In this document: one piece after another, positions 5,932 through 12,913 of the stretch
Layout: every line of letters begins with the position of its first letter
Numbering within the stretch: position 1 is the stretch's first letter
NCBI GenBank assembly: GCA_005788205.1
Contig: SXYT01000052.1
Location: forward strand, 1-12,913
DNA from: Actinomycetota bacterium
GTDB taxonomy: Bacteria; Actinomycetota; Acidimicrobiia; Acidimicrobiales; Ilumatobacteraceae
Direction of reading: 5' to 3'
Length of the DNA: 12,913 nt
Notes under the pieces: model-generated
The model's input: only the letters and a program-made list of their open reading frames with translations
Told to the model about the DNA's origin: nothing
The model's database searches: none
Position numbers and translations under genes: made by a program

Positions 5932-6891
5932 CTAGAGACGGCCGCGGCGGGCCAGCACGGCGTTTCGCGCGTGCTCGATGTCGAGCACCAGCTGCGCCTT
6001 CAGTTCGTCTAGGCCGGCGAAGCGCTTCTCGCTGCGCAGGAACGCGAGGAACTGCACCGCCGCCGCCTCGCCGTAGATGTCCGCGGCGAAATCGAGGAGA
6101 TGAGCCTCGATGAGCGAGTGCTGGGCGTCGTTGTAGAAGGTGGGCCTGCGCCCGATGTTCACCGCGCACGGGTGCTCCGTGCCGTCGGGGCGGCGGTACA
6201 CCGCCGCGTACACACCATCGGCGGGGATGCACATGCCCTCCGGCACCGCCACGTTCGCCGTGGGGAACCCGATCGTGCGGCCGCGCTTGTCGCCGTCGAT
6301 GACGGTCCCGCGGACCTCATGGGGACGGCCAAGCATGCGGTTTGCCGTGTCGACCTCACCACCGGCAAGGGCACGACGGATGGCGGTGCTGCTGACGGGC
6401 TCGTCGACCCCGTCGGCGCGCGGGACGAGGCGCACCGGCTCGGTGGTGAACCCGTGGCGATCCCCCATCTCGCGCAGCAGTGTGACGTTCCCCTGGCGCA
6501 TGTGCCCGAAGTGGAAGTCGCTGCCGACGATGACGGCCTCGGCCCTCAGTGCGCCAACAATCACGCGCTCCACGAACGCGGGGGCAGTCTCGTGGGACTG
6601 CGCATCGTCGAACGAGACCACCGCGGTCGCATCCACGCCGGTGGAGCCGAGCAGTTCCAGCCTCTGGTCGAGGTTCGTGAGGAGCCGCGGCTCGGAACCG
6701 GGACGCACGATGCTCATCGGGTGGCGGTCGAAGGTGACGACGACGGAGCGGGCACCCGACGCTGCGGCGCGCTCGCGCACCTGTGCGATCACGGTGCGGT
6801 GCCCCAGGTGCACGCCGTCGTACATGCCGACGGTGAGGACCGACCGTGCGCTTCCGGGCACCGGCCCCGAGAGGTCCCTGATGACATCCAC
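5932..6891 (-). CDS. ribF: Bifunctional riboflavin kinase / FAD synthetase
   Basis: RibF phosphorylates riboflavin to FMN and adenylates FMN to FAD. With the GTG start at 6891 the protein is 319 residues, normal for the family. The N-terminal adenylyltransferase domain shows VGMYDGVHLGH (21-31), TFDRHP (53-58), VGSDFHFGHMRQGN (122-135) and SSTAIR (167-172). The C-terminal kinase domain shows GTVIDGDKRGRTIGFPTANV (195-214), VNIGRRPTF (254-262) and EAHLLDF (272-278) with the catalytic glutamate E272. An open frame extends further upstream, but that extension is arginine-rich, overlaps the DUF2071 gene and has no family similarity. The GTG has no clear Shine-Dalgarno sequence, so the exact start is uncertain; it begins 25 bases after the DUF2071 stop. 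It is the last gene of the rbfA-truB-DUF2071-ribF run, and is separated from rpsO by a divergently read riboflavin/deazaflavin block. Confidence 0.95.
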   Translation of the reverse strand: MDVIRDLSGPVPGSARSVLTVGMYDGVHLGHRTVIAQVRERAAASGARSVVVTFDRHPMSIVRPGSEPRLLTNLDQRLELLGSTGVDATAVVSFDDAQSHETAPAFVERVIVGALRAEAVIVGSDFHFGHMRQGNVTLLREMGDRHGFTTEPVRLVPRADGVDEPVSSTAIRRALAGGEVDTANRMLGRPHEVRGTVIDGDKRGRTIGFPTANVAVPEGMCIPADGVYAAVYRRPDGTEHPCAVNIGRRPTFYNDAQHSLIEAHLLDFAADIYGEAAAVQFLAFLRSEKRFAGLDELKAQLVLDIEHARNAVLARRGRL

Positions 6892-6916
6892 GACGTGGAA
6901 CGCTATCTGCGTGCGG

Positions 6917-7654
6917 TCATGCGCGGCGCGGGAGACCGATGCGCACCGGCACACCGGGTGACCACATGCAGTGCGGTTCCCCTGTCGGTGCGGGCAGGCC
7001 GGCCGCGACGAAGAGCGACTCGTCGAGCGACGCAAGCGACGCATGGTGCAGTTGCCAACGCGGGTGGTCGACCGGCGCGTAGCGAAGCCTCCCCCTCCCG
7101 CCAGCCGAGTAGAGCCCCCAGCGTGCCGTCAGGAAGTTGTCGAAGGCCGTCGGCTCGACGACCGGGTCACCGATCTCCACCGCAATGTGCGCATGCGCAC
7201 CCCGTGAGGGCCACCGCCTGGACACCGTGGTGCGCAGCGTGCTGCCGACCACCTCGTTCGATGCGGCGCCCCAGCAGTACGGGAGCCGGTACGTGAGCCG
7301 TGCCGCCACGGCGGGCAGCAGCCTGTTCACGTCGAGCGAGAAGAACCACACCCCGGGCACGCCGTTGCGCACCACGTAGGTGCGCACGTTGATCTCCGGG
7401 AATGAGCCCAGCCACGGCACCGGCGGCGTGAAGGGAAACGAGATGCGCCGCATCGAGAACGGGATGAGACCCACCTGGGCGCGCCCCTCCCACGTGTCGA
7501 CCTCGAGACCGTCCGGCAGCAGCGCCTGCACGACGGCAGGGTCATACCCGAAGTGGACGTAGGCGAGGTCGCGCCACTGCTGTTTCATCACCGCGAACCT
7601 GACCGGTTCGGTGCAGTCGGGCCACGGCGTGCGCATCGAGCCATCTGTCGCCAT
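6917..7654 (-). CDS. DUF2071 (YqjF-like) protein of unknown function
   Basis: The 245-residue product resembles the DUF2071 family, whose fold is related to acetoacetate decarboxylase; no enzymatic activity is established for these proteins, and I do not assign one. Family-like features are QQWRDLAYVHFGYDP (25-39), LLPDGLEVDTWEGRA (45-59), VGLIPFSMR (61-69), FPEINVRTYV (85-94), GVWFFSLD (101-108) and a C-terminal PHCMWSPGV (227-235). No signal peptide or membrane segment is evident, so it is probably cytosolic. The ATG at 7654 lies one base after the truB stop with a G-run ahead of it; methionines at residues 7 and 23 are alternative starts. It is sandwiched between truB and ribF, normally direct neighbours, which suggests co-transcription but not necessarily shared function. 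Confidence 0.85.
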   Translation of the reverse strand: MATDGSMRTPWPDCTEPVRFAVMKQQWRDLAYVHFGYDPAVVQALLPDGLEVDTWEGRAQVGLIPFSMRRISFPFTPPVPWLGSFPEINVRTYVVRNGVPGVWFFSLDVNRLLPAVAARLTYRLPYCWGAASNEVVGSTLRTTVSRRWPSRGAHAHIAVEIGDPVVEPTAFDNFLTARWGLYSAGGRGRLRYAPVDHPRWQLHHASLASLDESLFVAAGLPAPTGEPHCMWSPGVPVRIGLPRRA

Positions 7655-7655
7655 G

Positions 7656-8528
7656 TCAACGCCCCCCGAACACGACGGTCGGCTTGGCGAGGGTGTCGCG
7701 GAACCGCTCGAAGACGCCCACGAGGGCCCCGGATCCGTCGAACGCAGCCCACGGCCCGTCATCGTCCCAGGCATCCCGCACACGCCCGTAGAGCGTGTCA
7801 TCGAGCGCCTGCTCGTCGAGCACGTGGCTGTTCAGGTGCGCCACCATCCTCTCGACCGGCAGGAGAACCGGCTCCTCGATCGTGCACGCTTCCTCGATGC
7901 GGAACGGACCGGTGGTGAACCTGCGGAGGCGGCGGATGTGGGCCCCGCTGCCCATTGCCGCGGCGAGGTCGGCCCCGAGCGACCTGATGTATGTGCCCGA
8001 CCCGCAACGGACGCGGGCCGCCAGCACGTTCTGTTCCGCGGTTGCCTCGACCCCGAACGAGTGCACGGTGACGGGCCGCGGCTTGCGCTCGACCTCCTTG
8101 CCCTCGCGAGCGAGCTGGTGCAACGGCCTGCCGTCCACCTTCAGCGCAGACACCATGGGCGGCACCTGCATGATCTCCCCCGTGAACCTCTCGGCGATGA
8201 CCGCGCGGGCCGCCGCCACGTCCACCGCACCGGTGCCGAACGTGGCCGTGACGGTGCCGGAGTCGTCCAGGGTGTCGGTGGTGCTGCCGAACACGATCTC
8301 GCAGGCGTACGTCTTGTCCATGTCGCCGAGGAACCTCATCAGGCGCGTGCCGTTGCCGACGCCGATGACGAGCAGACCGGTGGCGTCCGGGTCGAGCGTG
8401 CCGGCGTGGCCGATCTGGCGCTCACCGAGCATCTTGCGCAGTTTGGCCACGATGTCGTGGCTGGTCCACCCGGGAGGTTTGTCAAGCAGCACGAGCCCGT
8501 GCGTCTCGGGGATTCGGCGCCGGCCCAC
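7656..8528 (-). CDS. truB: tRNA pseudouridine(55) synthase
   Basis: TruB converts U55 in the T-loop of tRNAs to pseudouridine and acts as a tRNA chaperone. The 290-residue product has the family motifs LLDKPPGWTSHD (14-25), GHAGTLDPDATGLL (40-53) with catalytic aspartate D46, KTY (72-74) and the later GSGTYIRSLGADL with its conserved arginine. Length matches actinobacterial homologs (about 290-300). The start is GTG at 8528, only two bases after the rbfA stop, so translation is probably coupled; the next gene begins one base after the truB stop. The C-terminal part after about residue 240 is divergent, as is usual. Confidence 0.96.
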   Translation of the reverse strand: MGRRRIPETHGLVLLDKPPGWTSHDIVAKLRKMLGERQIGHAGTLDPDATGLLVIGVGNGTRLMRFLGDMDKTYACEIVFGSTTDTLDDSGTVTATFGTGAVDVAAARAVIAERFTGEIMQVPPMVSALKVDGRPLHQLAREGKEVERKPRPVTVHSFGVEATAEQNVLAARVRCGSGTYIRSLGADLAAAMGSGAHIRRLRRFTTGPFRIEEACTIEEPVLLPVERMVAHLNSHVLDEQALDDTLYGRVRDAWDDDGPWAAFDGSGALVGVFERFRDTLAKPTVVFGGR

Positions 8529-8530
8529 GG

Positions 8531-8968
8531 CTACTCGGCGTCGTTGTCTGGCTCGTCGGCCGGGGGCAGCGGCGAGGTGTCGGGCTGCCTGCGGAGGAGT
8601 TCCTCGATGCGCTCCGCGGCGCGGATGACCTCGTCAGGCCGGAACGAGAGGATCGGCGTCTTGCGGGCGTGCATCTGGCGGTTGATCGAGGCCTGCATGC
8701 GCGGGCGGTACTCACCGAGGGCCTCCTGGATGCCGGCATCGCCCTCCTCGCCCTTCATCGAGTCGTAGTAGACGATTGCCCGGTTCATCTCGGGGTCGAC
8801 ATCGACCGAGGTGACGGTCACGAGGTCCAGGCGCTCGTCGTCGATGCGCGTCAGTTCGTCGGCGATGACCTCGCGCAGCACCTCGGAGAGCCGGGCGGTG
8901 CGGGGGTAGCCGTGCGAGGAGCCGCCCTTCGGCTGGCGACCGCGGGAACGAGGGCGTTGCTTCGACAC
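8531..8968 (-). CDS. rbfA: 30S ribosome-binding factor A
   Basis: RbfA is a KH-fold assembly factor that binds the immature 30S subunit near helix 1 of 16S rRNA and aids cold adaptation. The 145-residue product has a basic N-terminal tail, then RLSEVLREVIADEL (26-39), LVTVTSVDVDPEMNRAIVYY (49-68) and RMQASINRQMHARKTPILSF (89-108), all typical. The C-terminus ends in an acidic, proline-rich tail. The start is GTG at 8968; there is no Shine-Dalgarno sequence, fitting a leaderless or near-leaderless mRNA. In most bacteria rbfA follows infB; here it is the first gene of its run, and leuS begins only 20 bases away in the opposite direction. Downstream, truB follows after two bases. Confidence 0.95.
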   Translation of the reverse strand: MSKQRPRSRGRQPKGGSSHGYPRTARLSEVLREVIADELTRIDDERLDLVTVTSVDVDPEMNRAIVYYDSMKGEEGDAGIQEALGEYRPRMQASINRQMHARKTPILSFRPDEVIRAAERIEELLRRQPDTSPLPPADEPDNDAE

Positions 8969-8973
8969 GGAAA

Positions 8974-8979
8974 TAGGAT
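8974..8979 (+). promoter_or_regulatory. Possible -10 box for leuS in a 20-base divergent gap
   Basis: TAGGAT fits TANNNT and ends 9 bases before the leuS ATG, so leuS mRNA would be leaderless or nearly so. The reverse complement offers only a weak CATCCT 6 bases ahead of the rbfA GTG. AGGA within the same hexamer could instead serve as a distant Shine-Dalgarno sequence. No -35 box is apparent. Confidence 0.35.
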
Positions 8980-8988
8980 GGCACGGTC

Positions 8989-11853
8989 ATGAGCGAAAAC
9001 CCCCCCACCGCCGCGAATTCGTCGGGCCCGCCACCGCACCGCTACACGGCCTCGCTCGCCGCGCGGATCGAGTCCCGCTGGCAGGACTTCTGGGAGGACA
9101 ACGGCACGTTCGACGCACCGAACCCCGCCGGGCCGCTCGCCGACCCGGGCAGACCGGCCGGCAGCGAGAAATTGTTCGTGCTGGACATGTTCCCCTACCC
9201 GTCGGGCGCCGGCCTCCACGTGGGGCACCCGCTCGGCTACATCGGCACGGATGTCTTCGCCCGCTACAAGCGGATGAAGGGTTTCAACGTCCTCCACTCG
9301 CTCGGCTACGACAGCTTCGGCCTGCCCGCCGAGCAGCACGCGATCGCGACGGGTGTCCACCCGCGGGTGAACACGGAGCAGAACATCACGAACATGCGCC
9401 GTCAGCTGCGCCGCCTCGGTCTCGGCCACGACCCCCGCCGCAGCGTCAGCACGACCGACGAGTCGTTCTACCGCTGGACACAATGGATCTTCCTGCAGAT
9501 CTTCGAGAGCTGGTACGACCCCGCGGCGGGGCGCGCACGCCACATCAACGAGCTGGTCGCCGAGTTCGAGTCCGGCGGACGACGCACCGACGACGGCCGC
9601 GGATGGGCGGACCTCTCCCCCGGCGAGCGGCGCGACGTCCTCGACTCCCACAGGCTCGTCTACCTGAGCGACGCGCCCGTGAACTGGTGCCCGGGCCTCG
9701 GCACGATCCTCGCGAACGAGGAGGTCACCGCGGAGGGCCGCAGCGACATCGGCAACTACCCGGTGTTCAAGAGGAACATGAAGCAGTGGGTCATGCGGAT
9801 CACCGCGTACGCGGACCGCCTCATCGACGACCTCGACCGCCTTGACTGGCCCGAACCCATCAAGCTCATGCAGCGCAACTGGATCGGGCGCAGCGAGGGT
9901 GCGCGCGTCACGTTCTCCTCCCCCGCCGGCGGCATCGAGGTGTTCACCACCAGGCCCGACACGCTCTTCGGCGCCACGTTCATGGTCCTCTCGCCGGAGC
10001 ACCCGCTCGTGCCCGCGCTCACCGCATCTGCACGACGGGCAGAGGTCGAGGCGTACGTCGCGGCGGCCGCGGCCAAGGCAGACGCCGACCGCCAGGACGA
10101 CACGAAGGAAAAGACCGGCGTGTTCACGGGTGCCACCGCGGTGAACCCGGTCAACGGCGCCGGGGTTCCCGTGTGGATCGCCGACTACGTGCTGATGGGC
10201 TACGGGACCGGGGCGATCATGGCGGTGCCGAGCGGCGACCAGCGCGACTTCGAGTTCGCACGGGCCCACGGCCTGCCGGTGGTCGCCACGCAGATGCCGC
10301 CCGCCGACTGGTTCGCCGCCCGCGGCATCGAGCCCACTGCCGATTGTGCCCTGTGGCCCGGGGCGTTCGTGGGCGACGGCACCGTCATCAACTCCTCCAA
10401 CGACTCCGTGTCCCTCGACGGCCTGACGAGCGTGGCGGAGGCCAAGTCGCGCGTCAACGACTGGCTGGCCGCGAACAGCCTGGGCGAACCCACCACCACG
10501 TACCGCCTGCGCGACTGGCTGTTCTCCCGCCAGCGCTACTGGGGCGAGCCCTTCCCCGTTGTCTACGACGAGACCGGGCGCCCGCACGCGGTGCCGGAGT
10601 CAGAACTGCCCGTGCTCCTGCCGGAGCTCGCCGACTTCAAGCCGACGGCACTCGACCCTGATGACTCCGTGAGCGACCCCGTCCCGCCGCTCGCACGGGT
10701 GAAGGAATGGACCCGGGTGACGCTCGACCTCGGCGACGGCCCGCGCGGGTACACGCGCGAGGTCAACGTGATGCCGCAGTGGGCAGGCTCGTGCTGGTAC
10801 GAGATGCGCTACCTCGACCCCACGAACGGGGATGCCTTCGTCGACCCCGAGGTGGAGCGCTACTGGATGGGACCGCGCGGTGCGGGCCACACCGGCGGCG
10901 TCGACCTGTACGTGGGCGGCGTGGAGCACGCGGTGCTGCACCTGCTGTACGCGCGTTTCTGGCACAAGGTGCTCTTCGACCTCGGCCACGTGAGCAGCGA
11001 GGAACCCTTCCACCGCCTCTACAACCAGGGCTACATCCAGGCCTACGCGTACCGCGATGCCCGTGGCCAGGCCGTGCCGGCCTCCGAGGTCACCGAGAAG
11101 GACGGCACCTGGTCGTGGGCCGGCGAGACCGTGGCGCGCGAGTACGGCAAGATGGGCAAGAGCCTGAAGAACATCGTCACTCCCGACGAGATGTACGACG
11201 AGTTCGGCGCCGACACCTTCCGCCTCTACGAGATGGCGATGGGCCCGCTGGATGCCTCCCGCCCGTGGAACACGCGCGATGTCGTGGGCATGCAGCGCTT
11301 CGTGCAGCGCCTGTGGCGCAACGCGGTGGACGAGGACACCGGTGAGTCGATCGTGTCGGACGGCGCGGCGCCGGACGGCCTCCGTCGCGCCCTGCACCGC
11401 ACCATCGTCGGCGTCGATGCCGACATGGACGGCCTGCGCTTCAACACCGCGATCGCCAAGCTCATCGAGCTGAACAACGCCCTGACGCAGCACGTGAACA
11501 CTCACGGCACAGCACCACGCGAGGTCGTCGCCGCGATGGCCCAGATGCTGTCGCCGCTGTGCCCGCACCTCGGCGAGGAACTGTGGCACCGCCTCGGCAA
11601 CTCGGGCACCGTCACGTACGTGCCGTTCCCGCAGGCGGACCCCGCTCTCCTCGTCGAGGACACGGTGGAGGTCCCCGTGCAGGTGAACGGCAAGGTCCGT
11701 TCGCGCATCGTGGTCTCGCCCTCCGCCACGGAGCAGGAGCACCTGGCTGCCGCGCTCGCCGACGAGAAGGTGCAGGCCGCGCTCGGCGGCAAGGACCCCG
11801 TCAAGACGATTGTCGTGCCCGGCCGCACGGTCAACCTGGTCGTCGGCAAGTGA
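8989..11853 (+). CDS. leuS: Leucyl-tRNA synthetase
   Basis: LeuRS charges tRNA-Leu and hydrolyses mischarged products in its CP1 editing domain. The 954-residue protein begins with a short proline-rich tail, then has the class I signature HVGH (77-80, the HIGH motif) in PYPSGAGLHVGHPLGYIG. The editing site is intact: TTRPDTLFG (320-328) and GTGAIMAVPSGDQRDFEFA (406-424), including aspartates D417 and D420 that match the universally conserved editing residues. The second catalytic signature is KMGKS (721-725), a common variant of KMSKS. The C-terminal domain ends in VQVNGKVRSR and VVPGRTVNLVV. Actinobacterial LeuRS enzymes are about 950-970 residues, so the length is normal. The ATG at 8989 is 20 bases from the divergent rbfA start. 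The stop overlaps the start of a membrane protein gene by 4 bases, so the two are probably co-transcribed. Confidence 0.98.
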   Translation: MSENPPTAANSSGPPPHRYTASLAARIESRWQDFWEDNGTFDAPNPAGPLADPGRPAGSEKLFVLDMFPYPSGAGLHVGHPLGYIGTDVFARYKRMKGFNVLHSLGYDSFGLPAEQHAIATGVHPRVNTEQNITNMRRQLRRLGLGHDPRRSVSTTDESFYRWTQWIFLQIFESWYDPAAGRARHINELVAEFESGGRRTDDGRGWADLSPGERRDVLDSHRLVYLSDAPVNWCPGLGTILANEEVTAEGRSDIGNYPVFKRNMKQWVMRITAYADRLIDDLDRLDWPEPIKLMQRNWIGRSEGARVTFSSPAGGIEVFTTRPDTLFGATFMVLSPEHPLVPALTASARRAEVEAYVAAAAAKADADRQDDTKEKTGVFTGATAVNPVNGAGVPVWIADYVLMGYGTGAIMAVPSGDQRDFEFARAHGLPVVATQMPPADWFAARGIEPTADCALWPGAFVGDGTVINSSNDSVSLDGLTSVAEAKSRVNDWLAANSLGEPTTTYRLRDWLFSRQRYWGEPFPVVYDETGRPHAVPESELPVLLPELADFKPTALDPDDSVSDPVPPLARVKEWTRVTLDLGDGPRGYTREVNVMPQWAGSCWYEMRYLDPTNGDAFVDPEVERYWMGPRGAGHTGGVDLYVGGVEHAVLHLLYARFWHKVLFDLGHVSSEEPFHRLYNQGYIQAYAYRDARGQAVPASEVTEKDGTWSWAGETVAREYGKMGKSLKNIVTPDEMYDEFGADTFRLYEMAMGPLDASRPWNTRDVVGMQRFVQRLWRNAVDEDTGESIVSDGAAPDGLRRALHRTIVGVDADMDGLRFNTAIAKLIELNNALTQHVNTHGTAPREVVAAMAQMLSPLCPHLGEELWHRLGNSGTVTYVPFPQADPALLVEDTVEVPVQVNGKVRSRIVVSPSATEQEHLAAALADEKVQAALGGKDPVKTIVVPGRTVNLVVGK

Positions 11854-12461
11854 GCCCCACCGGCGCCTGGGGCGTGTGGTGCACCGTCTTGAGCATCGCG
11901 TTCGTGTGGCCCCAGGTGTGGCGCACGGTACGTCACGACACCACGCACGGGATCAGCCCCTTCGCCACCCTCCACGGCATGGTCGGCGCCGCGCTCTGGC
12001 TCACCTACGGCCTGCTGGAGGGCATCGCCGCGGTGTGGGTGAGCAACGTGAGCTTCATCATCGCCCAGTCGATCATCGGTTACGTGATGCTCCGCCAGGA
12101 GAGGATGGACAGGGTGCTCATCCTGCGCTTCGCGGCGACGCTCGCCGTCCTGCTGTCGGTCGGCGCGCCAGTCTCGGCCGCCGTGGTCGGTTGGATCGCC
12201 ACGGTCGTCTCGGCGTCGTCGATGCTGCCGACAGTCGCCCATGTGGCACGGGAGAAGAACCTCCACGGGATCTCCGTGCTCAGCTGGGCGATCACCATCA
12301 CTGCTTCCGTCTCGTGGATGGCCTACGGCTTCATGCTGGACGACCCGATGATGGTGAACGTCAACTACGTGACGGTCCCCATGATGTGCTTCGTCATCAC
12401 CCGCGCAGTCCGGTGGCGCCTGACGAACGGTGTGCCGGTGCTGCGGGCCGCGGCGGCCTGA
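11850..12461 (+). CDS. PQ-loop / SWEET-like membrane protein with two repeats
   Basis: The 203-residue product is hydrophobic, with seven likely membrane segments in a 3-1-3 arrangement (about residues 7-25, 40-58, 61-80, 89-110, 112-130, 141-163, 168-187). Repeat 1 has a PQ motif at P21-Q22 (FVWPQVWRTVR) followed by a HGIS motif (33-36) and WLTYG (50-54). Repeat 2 has the same order but with P127-T128 in place of PQ, then HGIS (139-142) and WMAYG (156-160). Asparagines N66 and N170/N172 fall near the positions of the substrate-site asparagines of SWEETs. Bacterial relatives are mostly single-repeat SemiSWEETs of about 90 residues, so two repeats in one chain is less usual. Sugar transport is the family expectation, but the substrate is unknown. 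The GTG start at 11850 overlaps the leuS stop (GTGA), indicating coupling. It converges on the next gene with a 4-base gap. Confidence 0.8.
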   Translation: MSPTGAWGVWCTVLSIAFVWPQVWRTVRHDTTHGISPFATLHGMVGAALWLTYGLLEGIAAVWVSNVSFIIAQSIIGYVMLRQERMDRVLILRFAATLAVLLSVGAPVSAAVVGWIATVVSASSMLPTVAHVAREKNLHGISVLSWAITITASVSWMAYGFMLDDPMMVNVNYVTVPMMCFVITRAVRWRLTNGVPVLRAAAA

Positions 12462-12465
12462 GCCG

Positions 12466-12913
12466 TCAGCGCAGCATGCGTGCGCACCCCGCGACGACTG
12501 CGGGGTCCGGCGCTCCCTGCACGAGCAGGATGACGTGGTCGATCCCGATGGACCGGAAGGCGACGTTCGCCGGGTGGTCAGCGTCGCACATGCCCGGGGA
12601 GAAGAAGTCCCACACCGACACGTCGAACGGCCTGTCGCCGGCCGCCTCGCGGGCGACGCGCGCGAACCCGGCCCTCTCGGGGTGGTTGAACCGCACGTTG
12701 ATCCCGTCGAAGTGCTCGCCAGCACGCCGTGCGAGGGCCGCGCTGTTCACCCCGACAACCGTGCCCACGTGGCCATCCATCGTGGGGAAACCCTCGAACT
12801 CGGGGCCGCGATCCGGCGAGAGGATGCGCCGCACCTCGCTGACGACCTCCACGAGCCGGTCGTGGCGCTCCGCCATCCGCGGCAACAGACTGATGCCGAG
12901 GGCGTCCTGCTCC
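12466..12913 (-). CDS. Luciferase-like (LLM class) flavin/F420-dependent oxidoreductase, C-terminal part
   Basis: The frame is open from the right edge to a TGA at 12466, giving the last 149 residues of a protein whose start lies outside. It begins EQDALGISLLPRMAERHDRL, close to the usual LLM motif in which REH.A.G...P...ER..RL precedes a helix, and continues with FEGF, VGTVVGVNSAALARRAGEHF, FDGINVRF, FDVSVWDFF and IGIDHVILLV. These fit the last strands of the (beta/alpha)8 barrel of luciferase-like monooxygenases, which use FMN or F420. The presence of fbiC in the window makes F420 plausible, but the cofactor cannot be settled from this part. A shorter gene starting at the TTG at 12885 is unlikely because the upstream residues also fit the family. 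It is convergent with the PQ-loop gene. Confidence 0.75.
   Translation of the reverse strand, partial: EQDALGISLLPRMAERHDRLVEVVSEVRRILSPDRGPEFEGFPTMDGHVGTVVGVNSAALARRAGEHFDGINVRFNHPERAGFARVAREAAGDRPFDVSVWDFFSPGMCDADHPANVAFRSIGIDHVILLVQGAPDPAVVAGCARMLR
12486..12506 (+). terminator. Inverted repeat downstream of the leuS/PQ-loop pair
   Basis: ACCCCGC (12486-12492) and GCGGGGT (12500-12506) form a perfect 7-base stem with a 7-base loop, 24 bases past the PQ-loop stop and inside the 3' end of the LLM gene. It is well placed to end the plus-strand transcript, but no T-tract follows, and it is also constrained by coding on the other strand. Confidence 0.25.

Noticed and set aside
6889..7044. A longer N-terminus for RibF reaching back to 7044.
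   Set aside because: The extension is arginine-rich, overlaps the coding part of the DUF2071 gene in another frame and adds nothing like RibF; the GTG at 6891 gives the normal length.
8851..10587. A 578-codon open frame on the minus strand opposite leuS.
   Set aside because: It is antisense to conserved LeuRS catalytic and editing motifs and has no recognisable motifs of its own.
11149..11163. KMGKS in place of KMSKS in LeuRS as a possible defect.
   Set aside because: This is a common natural variant, and all other catalytic and editing motifs are intact.

Overview
The window is a high-G+C bacterial chromosome segment, most likely from an actinobacterium and possibly from class Acidimicrobiia. 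This rests on a single-chain FbiC (fused CofG and CofH), an actinobacterial-looking LeuRS and PNPase, GTG/TTG starts and leaderless-type TANNNT promoters. The lineage is inferred from gene content, not from a database search. Nearly every base is coding; no stretch over 300 bases lacks a gene, and I see no tRNA, rRNA, insertion sequence, prophage or CRISPR.

Layout, left to right. (1) On the minus strand, rpsO (S15) is followed by pnp, cut at the left edge; the 193-base spacer and pnp leader hold three inverted repeats. (2) From a 139-base divergent region, ribE (riboflavin synthase) runs on the plus strand. Its stop overlaps the start of an unusual gene joining an AroQ chorismate mutase to a 4-hydroxyphenylpyruvate-dioxygenase-like VOC domain. 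After a 127-base leader comes fbiC (7,8-didemethyl-8-hydroxy-5-deazariboflavin, FO, synthase). (3) Convergent to it on the minus strand is a tight operon, in transcription order rbfA, truB, a DUF2071 gene and ribF. (4) Only 20 bases from the rbfA start, leuS begins on the plus strand and overlaps by 4 bases a seven-helix PQ-loop/SWEET-like membrane protein. (5) At the right edge is the C-terminal part of a luciferase-like (possibly F420-dependent) monooxygenase on the minus strand.

Two themes emerge. First, the widely conserved order rbfA-truB-ribF-rpsO-pnp is present but split: DUF2071 sits between truB and ribF, and ribE / chorismate mutase-VOC / fbiC lies in opposite orientation between ribF and rpsO. 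Second, the inserted block converges on FO, the deazaflavin core of F420. FO synthase joins L-tyrosine (downstream of chorismate mutase) to 5-amino-6-ribitylaminouracil (substrate of lumazine synthase and by-product of riboflavin synthase). The chorismate mutase-VOC fusion is the most novel object: its VOC half looks like the catalytic half of HPPD but appears to have lost the carboxylate iron ligand, which suggests a ligand-sensing rather than an oxygenase role.
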